Source: Owenia fusiformis (taxonomy: Eukaryota > Annelida > Polychaeta > Sabellida > Oweniidae). From it: 64,000 nt of DNA. Location: NCBI GenBank assembly GCA_903813345.2, contig CAIIXF020000008.1, positions 30,466,867-30,530,866 of the forward strand. Reading direction: 5' to 3'. Position numbers and translations under genes: made by a program. Below the pieces are notes generated by a model. It saw only the letters and a program-made list of their open reading frames with translations, was not told the DNA's origin and searched no databases. Below, piece by piece: positions 14,301 to 25,987 of this stretch (position 1 is the stretch's first letter; every line of letters begins with the position of its first letter).

Positions 14301-17300
14301 ACTTGAAAAGTGCTCAAAATGGTGAGAATTTTTGGCCAGGGGGCCCCTGAACCCTACGGGCCTGTACATTTTGAGACTCCAGTTTCAACCAATCTGCAAT
14401 GATGTAAAAAAAGTTGGTGTCATCTTAACATGGATACCTATTGAAGACAAGGTCTGTCAGGGTCAGGGGAGAATAAAGTTTTTAAAGTCCTCATGTAAAA
14501 TTTGAAAATATGTTCTTATTCAGTCGAAATGTTGAGACATGCGCAGAGCTCTATTTAGTGATATTTTCATTTCAAATATGGCGGCCAATCCGATGTCTGA
14601 CGACCCTTACAAAGAATCTAGGCAGTGTGCATTTTTACCTCCTGTGAAATAACAAGTGGAATTAAGTAGTTGTTTTGTGTTTTATTATCATTCTGCATCG
14701 TAGTTCTATGTGATGTGGTGTTGAAATATCAGCAGAAATACAAATCAAATGAGGACTGACGGCGTATTCTACTATGTTTGGATCTAAGATTTTCAGTATA
14801 GATAAAGTCTTTTATGATCTTTCGAATGAGGGAAGTCTCTAGTTCGAAAGACAATCGTATCAACTTGAACAAAAGTTGAGTTTTGACGAAAAATTTTAAC
14901 ATGCGCAGAAGTCCCATTTTCATTGTACCATATTGACTGTATTAATCATTTTTTACTATTTGTAGTGACTTTAAAAGTTAATTTTTAGATTTTGGAAAAA
15001 GAGTCAGTTTTTCATTTCTCAAATATTTAAAGGAGGGGCGAAAGTATCACAACAGATTTTGGATAGTCATATGTTGGATTTTGGCTATTTTCTGATTTTA
15101 CCTCCAAGAAAAGCACTCATAGAGATGATAAAATAATTTCGACTTTGAGATAGTAGAATAGTATATATGAAATAGACAACATTTAGTAGAATACGCTGTC
15201 AGCCCGCTTTTGATTTTTTGATGTTTCGTAGATCGTCAGATTTCTCTGACTGATATTTGGTTATCTCAAATTTGTTCGTTTATAAATACAAATTTCTTTA
15301 CCCTTGTAATTCTCGTGGGCAAAATTAATTTATAAACGTGATTGATTGGTGATTTTCTCCTGAGCACGCACCAATCTGATGAACACTTATGACATGTAGC
15401 GAGCATTACTAGCTCTTGAATGAAATTCCAAGATTCAGATCATCCTTTTGCTATGTTTGCTTAAGCGTGTATACGTGAGTGACAAGCTGGTTTGAGTCGA
15501 TCAGGTATGTGTTTTAGATACAACATTAATTTAGCTTGACATTGAGGTGCACATTCACACTTTTGAGCATGTTAATTCAAGTTTTTATATCCTGAGCACT
15601 GGAGATGGGTTTTCGAAAAATCTAATTCACTTGATTATCGTATATTTCTGCTGACGTTTTAACACCACAACACATAGAATTAAGATGCAGAATGATAATA
15701 AAACACAAAACGACTTCTAAATGGGCTTCAGGACTGTCAATAGATGGCATAAAATTCAGTAGGTTTAATAGCATACTTTAACATGTAAAAAATGTTCCAA
15801 AAATCTCCCAAAATGAATTTTATTGAAAATATCCAAAACTTCTAATTTTAAATCTTAAAACATGTTTGTAAATAATGATGAAGGAAAATATGATATTTAT
15901 TTGATATATAGAGAGAATTTGAAGTTTCAAAACAGCAATATTTACACATAAACCAATGGGCCTATTATGGAGGACAACCTAGTAGTTAACTGCCATCTAT
16001 ACGAGTCCTGGCTCCCATTCCACTTGTTATTTCACAGGAGGTAAAAATGCACACTGTCTAGATTTTTTGTTAGGGTTGCCAGGCATCGGATTGGCCGCCA
16101 TAATAGAGCTTTGCGCATGCCATCACATACCGACTGTCTTCCCTGTCTCAAAGTCAAAATAATTTTATTATCTCTATGAGTGCTTTTCCTGGAAGTAATG
16201 CATTAGCCCACCATATGCAACTGTTTAAACCCTCAGAAAATAGCCAAAATCGAACATATGACTGTCCAAAATCTGTTGCAATACCTTCCCTCCTCCTTTC
16301 CCTCCATTTTTCTTGGTATCCTTCTTATATCTGTCAAATACACCAAGTGAAAAAAAATTGTCTAATTCCAAGGATTTTTGGCTACTATTTAATTTGGCGA
16401 TTTTCCAGTTGCAAAAAATTCGCCAAATTAAAGACAAATACTCGTATAGTTGTAGAAAGTTCAGTCAACTTAAATATCCATCTGTTTTAGTGGTTCAATC
16501 TCCATATCACCTCTATTTATCCCATACTTAGTAGTGAAATAGGTAAAAAACATGCGGGAATATAATCGATACCTGAGGTGAGCGGGTGATATATACAGGG
16601 TGTCCCGAAAGTATGGGCCCCCCCCCCCTAGGCAGACATATACCAGTGTCCTCATAGTATGTGTCATATATCATTTTAAAGCTTATCCAAAGTTACATTG
16701 ATTTGCCAAGTATCATGGTTTAACTCCCAAATGGTAAAAAGTTACAGTCATTTTAAAAGTTAGTGTTTTGTCAAAATAAAGTTCAATTTTACACCACATT
16801 ACTAGTCAATGAGTCCCCCCTTGGCCATGTTAACACCCGCAATTATTTTCAGATATGACCTTAAAAGCCCTTCAAATAGCGGTGTGGAATTTTATAACCT
16901 TCTTAAAACCTGTTAAGGCACTTTAGAAGAGTTTCCTTAGAGTTTCTACCCTCACCGTTCTCTTTTTCCAACTCAATATCCATCCGACCGGATAAAGATT
17001 GCTGCTGTTTTAGATGGCCCAGGAGGACACATTGACGATTGATTTGGTGTAAAATTGAACTTAATTTTGACCAAACACTAAATTTTGAAATGCCTGTAAT
17101 TTTTTCACATTTGAGAGTTGAACCATGATACTTGGTGAATCAATGTAACTTTGGATAAGCTTTAAAATGATATATGATACATACTATGACGACACTGGTA
17201 TATGTCTGCCTAGGGGGGCCCCATACTTTCGGGACACCCTGTATATCTCCCGCTGAGGTGAGGGAGAGATATAGATATCACCTGCTCATCAGTAATACCC

Positions 17301-17997
17301 GGGAATTTCTTTCGGTGCTTTTTTGAATTCCCGGGATATACTTTGGCTCTATTTAATAAATATTAATTTCATACACTGTAACATGTTAAAAGCTTGTTGA
17401 GGACTTTAAATTGAGATAAAATATTCATGTTTTGATTGTAATTATAGTTTGTAATTATTATTACATTAGGGTTCCCTAACATTCAATGAATATTTAATTC
17501 TCAAAATCTACTAAGTATCTATAGGATGAATCAGTTATTGAATGCTCCATTTTTGATACAGGGTATATTCCTCGGTAAATACAATATATCAACCCTCGGT
17601 ACCTACGGTCCCTCGGGTAGATATATTGTATTTCCCTCAGATATACCCTGTATCAAAAACCTCCCATTTAATAACCTCTATGTATTTTACTATGCAAATT
17701 CAAAATGTCTGGTAAAAGAAAATGTTATCTGTACAATACAAGAAAAGATATTTCACTTTTATGATTTTATAACATGGATTAGAAGTCACATTTTCAAATA
17801 AATTATATTTTCAAAGTTGTATAAAAAAGTTTCGAAACCATATTTATAGATTTGACCTGCCTTCTGAATTTTGAATATTTAATTCCACAAATCAAGATTA
17901 TTTCTACTCGCATCTAGTCTATGAATCATCAAGATCTAGTTTATTGAGGTTGTAATTGTATACTTTCAGACAAAGGATTACCGCTCATTTCAACTAA
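8346..17997 (+). CDS. Candidate four-exon gene, function unknown
   Basis: I do not recognise this protein. The proposed exons are 8346-8542, 13613-13669, 14062-14142 and 17970-17997. Every junction has GT/AG (donors GTGAGT, GTACGT, GTGAAC; acceptors TTTTTCAG, CTTTCAG, CTTTCAG), and all three introns are phase 2. The frame stays open from ATG to TAA, giving 120 residues. The protein is small and basic: FKGRPNVKYAVAARFGGKRQ near the start, PRKKRSAQKFKLK, then IWRKYPTVNSFDSIQERDR from exon 2 and KEPKRREALIENCVHKSKRG from exon 3. No signal peptide or membrane segment is evident. Introns 1 (5.1 kb) and 3 (3.8 kb) are filled with repeats. Exons 1-3 are supported by matching phase; the 28-base last exon is the weakest part and coding exons may be missing before it. 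Confidence 0.5.
8826..9340. mobile_element. MITE with TA target duplication
   Basis: This 515-bp element has terminal inverted repeats of about 40 bp, starting AGAAATTCTCCATCTAAAAT on the left and ending with the complement on the right. It is flanked by TA on both sides. The uninterrupted version of the surrounding sequence can be read from the opposite arm of the foldback (around 11725), which confirms a clean insertion. TA duplication and short inverted ends fit a non-autonomous Tc1/mariner element. Confidence 0.75.
9532..10156. mobile_element. MITE with 9-bp target duplication (Mutator-like), copy 1
   Basis: The 625-bp element starts TAGCCTTGCCCCAGTTGG and ends GCGCAAGGCTA, and is flanked by the perfect direct repeat GCAGGCGCG (9523-9531 and 10157-10165). 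A relative at 39519-40095 also has a 9-bp duplication. Nine-base duplications and an internal region without coding sequence fit a non-autonomous Mutator-like element. Insertion is in intron 1 of the candidate gene at 8346. Confidence 0.8.
11521..11637. repeat. 117-bp hairpin
   Basis: Bases 11521-11547 (TACCTGTGCAATATCGTCCA and on) and 11611-11637 are inverted complements over 27 bases with one mismatch. Looser pairing continues inside (TTTGATAATGTTTCTTTATC against its partner). The hairpin probably belongs to the surrounding foldback element; nothing shows it is transcribed. Confidence 0.7.
11779..13612. other. Intronic sequence; hairpin and CG-rich palindromes
   Basis: No exon is seen. A hairpin pairs about 12299-12333 with 12380-12415 (TTTCTCAAATTGTGTAAATG against its complement). 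The perfect palindrome TGCGCATGCGCA at 12821-12832 matches the NRF1 site, and similar GCGCATGCG sequences lie near 10310 and 12776. In a repeat-rich intron these may be transposon remnants rather than regulatory sites. Confidence 0.5.
14530..16290. mobile_element. Nested foldback structure with two sets of inverted arms
   Basis: Two arm pairs are seen. The first is 14570-14741 with 15650-15715 plus 16020-16125; shared landmarks are TTTTACCTCCTGTGAAATAA and GTGTTTTATTATCATTCTGC with their complements. The right arm is split by about 300 bp of unrelated sequence (15716-16018). The second pair is about 15028-15150 with 16145-16290 (ACAACAGATTTTGGA and its complement). No transposase was found. 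The structure fills intron 3 of the candidate gene at 8346. Confidence 0.65.
16596..17241. mobile_element. Mariner-like MITE, CAGGGTGTCCCGAAAGT ends, copy 1
   Basis: The 646-bp element has long inverted ends (well over 100 bp) starting CAGGGTGTCCCGAAAGTATG and is flanked by TA. The central part has no transposase. A second copy lies inverted at 47856-48496. The target here was itself a palindrome: AGCGGGTGATATA on the left and TATATCTCCCGCT on the right. Confidence 0.88.
17536..17672. repeat. Long near-perfect hairpin
   Basis: Bases about 17550-17599 pair with 17610-17660. The arms read GATACAGGGTATATTCCTCG and its complement, and looser pairing extends outward to about 17536 and 17672. The loop is only about 10 bases. 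A small open frame across it is an artefact. Confidence 0.75.
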
Positions 17998-18507
17998 AGA
18001 CAACTGATGAGAAAGAACCTTGGCAAGGAGTGACTAGTGACATAATGTCGGACAAGGAAGTGGATCCTGAATCAACAATCGTTATTCTGATGAGGCTAAC
18101 ATGGAGAACAATTGAATTTTATAAACTGGATTCTGGAGTTAGATAAAAGCTTCAAAGACACTAAGATGATCAACATATTGAAAAAGGGTCAGAGGAACAA
18201 AACCGTAAAAACATTCGATACCCCATATATTTTACGAGGGGTGATAAGTAATCAACATCAACACTTTTTTACATGGATGTTTTTTATAGACCAAAATTAG
18301 ATGTATATCAAAATGTAAATCATGTTGATAAACAGTATCTTTTTTTCTGGGAAGGATGTACAGGTACCCTGGACAGACATTTATGTCACATGTTCTGAAG
18401 TTTTCTTTAGCCAATTTGGCATATTTCTGTTAGATTTGAACTTTTTGATATGTTTGACATTTTACGCTGCCTAGCAACACATAAACAGTAAGTTTTGTCA
18501 CAGGCTG

Positions 18508-20205
18508 GTATCGAAAAATCTGTCCGCTGTGACATCCGTCCGTCCGTCAAATTTGGCCGCACAAATTAAAACTGCTATTCGGAATGAGTCATATCCACAT
18601 TCATTATATATGCATATCCATTATGCCTATTTGACCTATCATCGTCATTTCCCAAGTTCACCTGGTTTCCGAGAAATTGCTGATTTTGACGTCAAAAAGT
18701 CAAGTTTTCTGTAAATACTAGACACCTTGTTGAAGTAGAACTTTCAAATAACTCATAGTAGTTGCTGTATATGCAACTTATGTCCTCTGAAGATTTCAAA
18801 GCTCTTGGAATTACAGTTTTTGGTGTTTACTCTATAAAATTTGACAAAAAGTAGGACTTCATTTTCAGGAAGCTTCCTCATGTATAAAGTCAATAGCAGG
18901 TTTTGTGATTGACAAGTTTCTCAAAGTTTGCCTTATACTTGATCATTTCTTGCAATGAATTACATAACTAGAAAAACAGCAACTCCACGGAGTAGCAAAT
19001 CCCACCGAACAGCCACCTTGAAAATTTTTTCTCAAGCAGAGCTCCTTTATCTATAGGCATCAGAGAAGTAAATCCGTCCAATGATATTTGAGTTATCAAA
19101 GATTACCTTTTTTATGAAAAATGGCAGCCATTTTGAAATTCAGCTGACTCCTTTGAAATTTCTTCTGAAGCAGATCTCCTATTTCCCTAAACATCAGGAT
19201 ATAAAATTGGAACCAAATCCATTCACTGGTATTTTAGTTATCAATAATTATGTTTTTTTAACGAAAAATGGCGGCCATTTTGAAATTTAGCTGCCATCTT
19301 GAAAATCCCTTCTCGAACAGAGCTCCTATGTCCCTAGGCATCAGCACGTAAAATTTGAACCAAATCCATTCAATAGTATTTGAGTTATCAAAGATTACAT
19401 TTTTTACAAAAAATGGCCGCCATTTTGAAATATGGTTGCCATCTTGAAAATGTCTTGTGGAGCAAGTTTCCTTTGTACCCAGGCAACAGCATATAAAATT
19501 TGATCCAAATCTATTCAATGGTATTTGAGTTATCAAAAATAACGTTTTTTACGAAAAATGGCCGCCATTTTGAAATATGGCGGCCATCTTGAAAATGTCT
19601 TCTTCAGCAGGGCTCCTTTGTACCCGGACAACAGCATATAAAATTTGAACCAAATCCATCCATTAGTATTTGAGTAATCAAAGATTATATTTTTCCGAAA
19701 AATGGCCGCCATTTTGAATTTAGCAGCCATATTGAAAATTCCTTCTCGAGCAGAGGTCCTACACCCATAAGGCATAAGCCTATAAAATTTGAATGAAATC
19801 CGTTAACCGGTATTTGAGTTATTGCCCGGACACACGAACGGACGGACGGACGGCTTTTCTATATCCCCCTCGAACTTCGTTCGGTGGGATAATTACTAGA
19901 TTTAAGCATTCCCCACATATTGCTCAATATATGTCAGCATCAAATTTTTACAGTTTTTGAAATATTTGACGTCAAAAAAGTAAAAATAAGTTATTTTTCA
20001 ACTTGCTTCAATTTGACCAAATTTTTTTTTGAAAATCATATACGAGTTAGCAGGAGTTCAAATCTGACATTAGTTTTAGGATTTGACCTTCAGTGACCTT
20101 TGAAAGGTCAAAAAGTTGATTTTTCAAATTGATTTTTGGATGTAAATTTTGGTCAGCTTAATCACAAAAGACCTTACTGAGCTCTGAATAAGTAAAATAA
20201 GTGAC
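18508..20205 (-). mobile_element. 1-kb dispersed repeat, copy A, interrupted
   Basis: Sequence at 18508-18967 and 19890-20205 together matches, in reverse orientation, the repeat at 61140-62105. Shared landmarks include GACATCCGTCCGTCCGTCAA, TGCATATCCATTATGCCTAT and GTCAAAAAGTTGATTTTTCA. The Helitron-like element at 18968-19889 splits it. The outer ~100 bp seen in the other copies is missing here. It has no coding capacity. Confidence 0.8.
18968..19889 (-). mobile_element. Helitron-like element with ~144-bp tandem core
   Basis: Read on the minus strand the element starts TCCCACCGAACGAAGTTCG. It ends with a hairpin (ACTCC-GT-GGAGT), about ten bases, then CTAG, and lies between host A and T without a target duplication. 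These are Helitron features. The core holds about five direct repeats of ~144 bp carrying ATGGCGGCCATTTTGAAAT and GCAGAGCTCCTTTGT (starts near 19011, 19141, 19289, 19433, 19577 and 19720). The empty site is preserved in the related repeat near 61620. No Rep/helicase gene is present, so it is non-autonomous. Open frames at 19081-19775 follow the tandem repeat. Confidence 0.75.
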
Positions 20206-20233
20206 TTTTCTACTCGCATCTAGTCTATTTGTT

Positions 20234-21120
20234 GAAAGGATGAGTCTGGATATATGCCCTTTTGGTCCCTCAGTCAAATGTATATGAAATATGATTTTCA
20301 TAACTGTCCTAGTTATATTTGATAAGTATACTTTTTCATGAGTTTTGATGCATAATCAACCCCCTGCTGAGAGTCAAAATAAGTAAACAGAAAACAAATA
20401 ATCATTATCATAGAAAAAATACCAATGGCAACACATATGACATATAAAGAAGAAATAACTTTATTTTTTTAAAATATATTTTAGGATTTAAATTTTTGAA
20501 TTTTCCACCAGTTTAATTTGAAAGGGGAAAAACAAGATGGCTGCCATTTGATGTAAGAAATAGGAAAAAAGTAGCTTCACTTTTAATTTTCACAATGAGC
20601 ACAGTTTTCCGGTTTAGTTTTTTGATTGATTCTGACTCTTTATCACCAGGGTCATGTATAGTGAAACCAAAATGCTGTGCTCAGCATGAATTTGACTGAA
20701 ATATGTGTAATTTTACCAACACAATGGAAGTGTCAAAACTGGATGCTCAGTAACTTTGAGTGACTATTATCCCTTGATTACCCAGATAAACACCAATTCA
20801 CTAATCAAGAAATGCCATATGTTCAATGTCTATACAAAGAAAGTAAGCAATGTTTTGGAGGATATGTTTCAAACTTTTTGTATAAATTATTCATTTAGTA
20901 TTTGAACTTGAATTTTTTCAATTGTGGCACAGTGATATGCATTCTTTTTGATGCCAATATTCTTCATGAATTGTGATACAAATTGATATTTTTGTACTCT
21001 TAGAAGAAGGATAAGATATTGAGGTTTCATAATATGTGTGATTGAGTTGGTTTTTCAGACAATACAATTTTCAATATTTTCTAAGTCGATATCCAGACTC
21101 ATTCCCAGACTCATCCTTTT
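20234..21120. mobile_element. DNA element with GAAAGGATG ends, copy 1
   Basis: About 887 bp with short inverted ends (GAAAGGATGAGTCTGG on the left; the right end complements AAAGGATGAGTCTGGGAATG). A close second copy lies at 59246-60192. Shared internal landmarks are CCTCAGTCAAATGTAT, GCACAGTTTTCCGGTTTAG and TAACTTTGAGTGACTAT. No transposase frame is visible. The target duplication is unclear. Confidence 0.75.
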
Positions 21121-21359
21121 ATATTTGCCTACTCTGAATCATAACACTTTCTCATGTAAACTTAGCTTGTGAGTGACCATTCTGAAAAATAGGGGTAATT
21201 TTTATGCTGTTTTATATTTTAGCAATTTGTGCTTGTACAAAATGTCTGAATGGTGGATTAATCTCCAATACAAAGTATGGACTGTCACAGTTTTTAATTC
21301 TAGGTAACAGTTATAATGGAAACATATGCATTCCTTAGTTTGATTTTATTGTCTTCAAA

Positions 21360-21585
21360 CTATATTTTATATGCTGATGCCTAGGGACAAAGGAGCTCTG
21401 CTCAATAAGAAACTATTTCAAGCTTGAGTTTAAAATGGCCACCATTTTTCATAAAAACACAATTTTAATAACTCAAATACCAGTGGACTAATATGGTTTG
21501 AATTTTACCTGTTAGATGGGCATTATTTGTAAAAACATGTTTTGTTTGGTTGGATTTGCCACTCTGTGGCGTTGCTGTTTTCTAG
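21360..21585 (+). mobile_element. Helitron-like 3' fragment
   Basis: The segment carries one copy of the tandem-core sequence (GATGCCTAGGGACAAAGGAG; ATGGCCACCATTTTTCAT) and then the terminal hairpin (CCACT-CT-GTGG) and CTAG at 21582-21585. It matches the 3' end of the element at 18968-19889 in opposite orientation. The 5' part is missing. Confidence 0.6.
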
Positions 21586-22130
21586 TTGCACAATGTTTTT
21601 AAGAGTTGTTCCTCTACTGTATTTGTTCTAAAATTATGTACAAGGCTGGGATTTTATCAGTGTAATGCTATTAAGGTGATTTCTGATTGATATACGGAAC
21701 TTACAAATTAATATGTTATTTCATTTTTAATGCAGTTTTGATTCTCAGAAGTATTTAATATGGTAGTTTATATGCATATATGTTTAATTATATGGATGTT
21801 TTGAAAGCGATGCATTGAACTACTTAGGACATATATTTTTCTATCACCAGATATTATTATCCTAATGTAACTTTGATGTTCTGGTATCTGCCTCACCATA
21901 TTGTTTTAAATAATACTTTTGCATTTTTAATTATTTATTAGCCATTTTTATAGTTCTCAGCCATCAGGACTTTGTAAAGTGTATTGTAGTTTATGATTTT
22001 ATGGGCTTTATTGCTCATTTTTACAATAAAGTAATGGACATACAAACATCTGTTTTGCCATTTTTGTTTCTATGTAGCTAGCAATGAGGGTATATACTAC
22101 ATGAAAATAAACCTATGGATCTGACAATAG
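21586..22130. other. No gene seen; AT-rich
   Basis: Unremarkable AT-rich sequence. An AATAAA signal near 22025 could be a polyadenylation site for a + strand transcript, but no coding exon leads into it. Confidence 0.4.
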
Positions 22131-23200
22131 TATATTTACCCAGAATTAATTTTTGCAATGCGTTGCAATATACACAATAATGAAAATACAGAAATAATGA
22201 AATGATATCCCCAAATCAAGAGATTTGGATCTAAGAATGCACTGATTGAACAGAACCGAATGTGAGTGGAAATTATTTTTTGTGCATTGGACAATGATGA
22301 AAAATACGTGAAAATACCTTATGCTTTTCAAGATCCATATCTATAGAGGATATAATATTCCCATATCAAGAGATGTGAAAATATGCAAGTAAAGATAATC
22401 TAGGATCTTACAATACATACATTATACAAAACAGTTATTTGGAGGAATTAACTAACCCATATATATGCAAGATTTATATTTTTGTACATCAACCAATGAG
22501 GAAAAAATATACAAAACTATATCTCCGCATCATGCAATGTTATATTTATCCAGAATCAATAAATTAATGCATTACTTAATTCATATTTATAAGGAAAATA
22601 ATATTCCCTTATCTAGAGATGCAGAAATATGCAAGAAATGATAACTCCGGATCTAACAACACCCAAATCATGAAAAACCGTTATTTTGACGAATTACCTA
22701 ATCAAGATTTACACGGAAATACAATTTTCTTGCATTAAGCGATGCAAAATTAAACAATAAACAAAATATCCTGGATCTACTAATCCCACATTTATCCGAA
22801 ATGTATTTTCGTTGCATTCCCTTATCCAGCTTTATACGGGAATACAACTTTCTTGCATTAAGCGATGCAAAATTAAACAATAAACAAAATTTCCTGAATC
22901 TACAAATGCCACATTTATCTGAAATACATTTTCATTGCATTCCCTAATCCAACATTATACGGAAAATAACATTTCATCATCTGACTATGCAGAAATATTC
23001 AAGAATTAACATCAACGGATTAGATAATGCAGTTATATGTCAATCTTAAAAACCACGTATCTCATAATGGGAAATATCCATAAAGTAACACAGACCTTTA
23101 TTGTACAATACAAAAAATAAATGGAAAATGCGATAGAACTATTGTGTGATCCAGATTAATACAAAACTTGCATTTTCTTGAATCATCAGGGTTCCCATTG
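22130..23200. repeat. Degenerate AT-rich tandem repeats (~130-140 bp)
   Basis: Variants of a unit containing GATGCAAAATTAAACAATAA, TACACGGAAATACAA and TTTTCATTGCATTCCCTAAT recur several times. The two clearest copies lie about 22690-22960. Identity falls toward the left. The region adjoins the Polinton-type element; I could not show that it is that element's terminal repeat. Confidence 0.6.
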
Positions 23201-23411
23201 CGGAGTTATGCAAGATAAGATTTCCCCGCCTTGTGTAATAATTATCTAGCATTTTATTGCGTATATCTGGATCACGGATTTATCCGCTATTATCCGAGAT
23301 AGGATTTTCTTGGATTGGGACACCTTTCACGCGGTGTAAACAAAAATAATGTATATATTAAAATGTTACTAACTTCGGTGTTTAGTTGAATTTATCCTAG
23401 CTAGGTAAAGC

Positions 23412-24890
23412 ATGTCTAGTATCGAAGAGAAACTAGAAAACATGAATAAGCGTGAAAATAAAAGCTCAATGCTCGATAAAAAATTGAAAATAAATTCAAA
23501 ACCTTCAAGAAAGAGATCTCTGACGATAAGTAATGAACCAGAACCGTTGTCAAAAGTCGAACGATCCATGCTTAAACGTATTTATTACGACGGAGAAGAT
23601 GCCGGGTCTTACGCCGGCTTCGATCAAGTTTGGCGCAGAATTAAAGACCGTGGCATTTCGAGAAAACAATTGAAATCGTGGTTGAGTGAACAAGATGCCT
23701 ATACTTTGTTTAGAAAGACTAGAACTCGTTATAAGCGTAGGAAAGTTGAAGTTCGCTCCATAGACGAACAATGGGATTCGGATCTGGCCTCTTTCATAGA
23801 CCTGGCTGAATTTAACGATGGCTATCGCTATCTGGCTATTTTCATTGACACCTTGAGCAAATATCTCTTCGTGGAACCTCTTAGAAATAAAACCGGGGCT
23901 GAAATGGTAGGAGCCATGCGCCGGGTATTCCAAAATGGACGCAAACCAACGCGCCTGCGTACCGATCAAGGTATGTCATGGAACATGGAACAAACCATCT
24001 CATTCATGGAGAACTGATCGATTTTTGTATTAAATTTTGTTAATTGTTTGAGCCAAATCTTAGATAATATCGTCATTTATTCATCATATTTGTGTAGGTA
24101 CAGAGTACACGAATGCCAAAGTCAAGCGTTTTTTAAACGATCAAAATGTATGGCACTTCACCACGAGGTCAGATACGAAAGCAAATTTTGCGGGTGAGTA
24201 CACTCCCATTTATCAACTTAGCAATGGAAACATTTTTTGAATTTTTACTAAAATCTGCTTATGTTTGGCGTTTCAAAGAATGGGCATTTCTACGTTCTAG
24301 AGAGGGTCATTAGGACGATCAAGGATAAGATCTTCAGAATGCTCTATCACAGAGGGAACAAACGCTACATAGACGATTTGCCCTCTCTAGTGGAATCCTA
24401 CAACAAAGCTTACCACCGCACCATCAAAATGTCCCCGGAGTCGGTGAACAATGACAACGAATTTCAAGTATGGCTGAATATTTACATGAAGGGTAAAAAA
24501 CAAGATGAAGGGGTGCCTCGCTACAAGTTTAACGTTGGGGACTTGGTGCGCCTGTCGAGGATGCGGGCCATATTCGACCGGGGATTCGATCAGAAATGGT
24601 CAGTGGAATACTTCAAAGTGAAGGACAGGCGCCCGACTAATCCTCCCGTCTATTCCCTGGAAGACATGGCCGATGAACCGATAGAGGGCATGGTTTACGA
24701 GGACGAACTACAAAGAATCAGGAATCCTTCCGACGTTCACAGGGTGGAGGCCATCTTGAAAAGACGCCGGCGCGGAGGTCGACGCGAGGTTCTCGTCAAG
24801 TGGTCCGGTTGGCCTAATAAGGTACACTCCCCTCCACAAGTTTGGCAACCGGAAGTACCTTTTCGGATACCTTATCCTGTTTATGTTTAG
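23412..24890 (+). CDS. Polinton integrase (blocks)
   Basis: Three coding blocks between these points belong to a retroviral-type integrase: an N-terminal block with the start of the catalytic core, a short middle block, and a long C-terminal block. The last includes the end of the core, a small barrel-like segment and a chromodomain-like tail (VEAILKRR, VKWSGW). In this family the enzyme joins element ends to host DNA. The gaps between blocks look intron-like; I leave them unresolved. Confidence 0.8.
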
Positions 24891-25172
24891 TGATCTTGGA
24901 AATTGATAAAATTTGTCATGAATTTTCGATCTGTTAAGGAACGAAATTAAAATCCAAACAAAGAAAGACTTTATAAGCTTTCCAAAATGAGACTTCCGGT
25001 TGCCAAACCTATGAAGGGGAGTGTAAGTGTACACATCTCAGTCCTAGTCAGCGAAGTTGTTACTACTAAAAATGGAATAAAATATAAGGTATGCGCATTT
25101 ATTTTCAGTTCAATACTTGGATTAACGCGGATGAGGTTAAAGATTTATAAGGACTCGTCTAGATTGTAAGAA

Positions 25173-25844
25173 ATGGTCGACTGGTGGCTTAGTGAAAGTG
25201 TACTACCCTTCCAAGCGTGCAGCTCCATAAACGTAACCGGAAGTACGTGTTCCGGTAAATCTACCTTCGTGTACAAGCTGCTGAAGAATAAAAATGGAGT
25301 ATTCACTCAACCGGTAGGCAAGATCATGTACTGTTACGGCATTGATCAACCTTTATACGAGACGATGGAGAGAGAAATTCCCGATTTGGTACTTCACCCC
25401 GGGCTACCTACGGAAGAGGAATTGGAAGATTTCACCAAAGACAGGGATCATTCGGTTATTGTATTGGACGATCTTCAACAAGATGTGTTGAAAAGTGAAC
25501 GCATGTCCCTTCTATTCACCATGGGCACGCATCACCGTTGTATTACCGTCATCTTTATCACCCAGAATCTCTTCGGCCAAGGTAAAAATGCCCGGACGAT
25601 AGCCCTTAATACGGGCTACACTGTGGCTTTCGGCAATGTACGCGGTGCCGACCAGATAGCTCATTTAGCTAGACAATTGTTCCCGGGAAGGTCGCGGATC
25701 ATGATAGACGCCTTCGCCGATGCAACCAGAGCCCCCTATGGATATTTAGTGATAGATACGACGCCTAAAAGTGAACCGGAAACGAGGCTGCGCACGCACA
25801 TATTCCCGGGAGACGATGTGGTGATCTACCCTTCATCGTCATAA
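25173..25844 (+). CDS. Polinton packaging ATPase (FtsK/HerA type)
   Basis: A 223-aa open frame with a Walker A-like P-loop near residues 23-32 (GSTCSGKST) and a Walker B-like VIVLDD near residue 97. The length and motifs fit the genome-packaging ATPase of Polintons and adintoviruses, which is thought to drive DNA into the capsid. It lies just downstream of the integrase on the same strand. Confidence 0.85.
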   Translation: MVDWWLSESVLPFQACSSINVTGSTCSGKSTFVYKLLKNKNGVFTQPVGKIMYCYGIDQPLYETMEREIPDLVLHPGLPTEEELEDFTKDRDHSVIVLDDLQQDVLKSERMSLLFTMGTHHRCITVIFITQNLFGQGKNARTIALNTGYTVAFGNVRGADQIAHLARQLFPGRSRIMIDAFADATRAPYGYLVIDTTPKSEPETRLRTHIFPGDDVVIYPSSS

Positions 25845-25987
25845 AAACAGTTGTGCTACGTGGAATCTGTCAGTTAAATATGCGTTACCGGATGAGTCGG
25901 ATGAGAACGGCGGACTACCTGGGGCTGTCTTATTTCCTGTTGAGTAAATACTTTTATTTGCTTTTGTTTCTTAGATGGAGATGAAAC

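Noticed and set aside
18112-18300. 62-aa frame, and another open frame of ~56 codons from 17970 in the ACA phase
   Set aside because: Neither joins in phase with the upstream exons, and both overlap the proposed terminal exon; no family is recognised.
19258-19775. Minus-strand frames rich in FKMAAIFR
   Set aside because: These translate the ~144-bp tandem core of the Helitron-like element.
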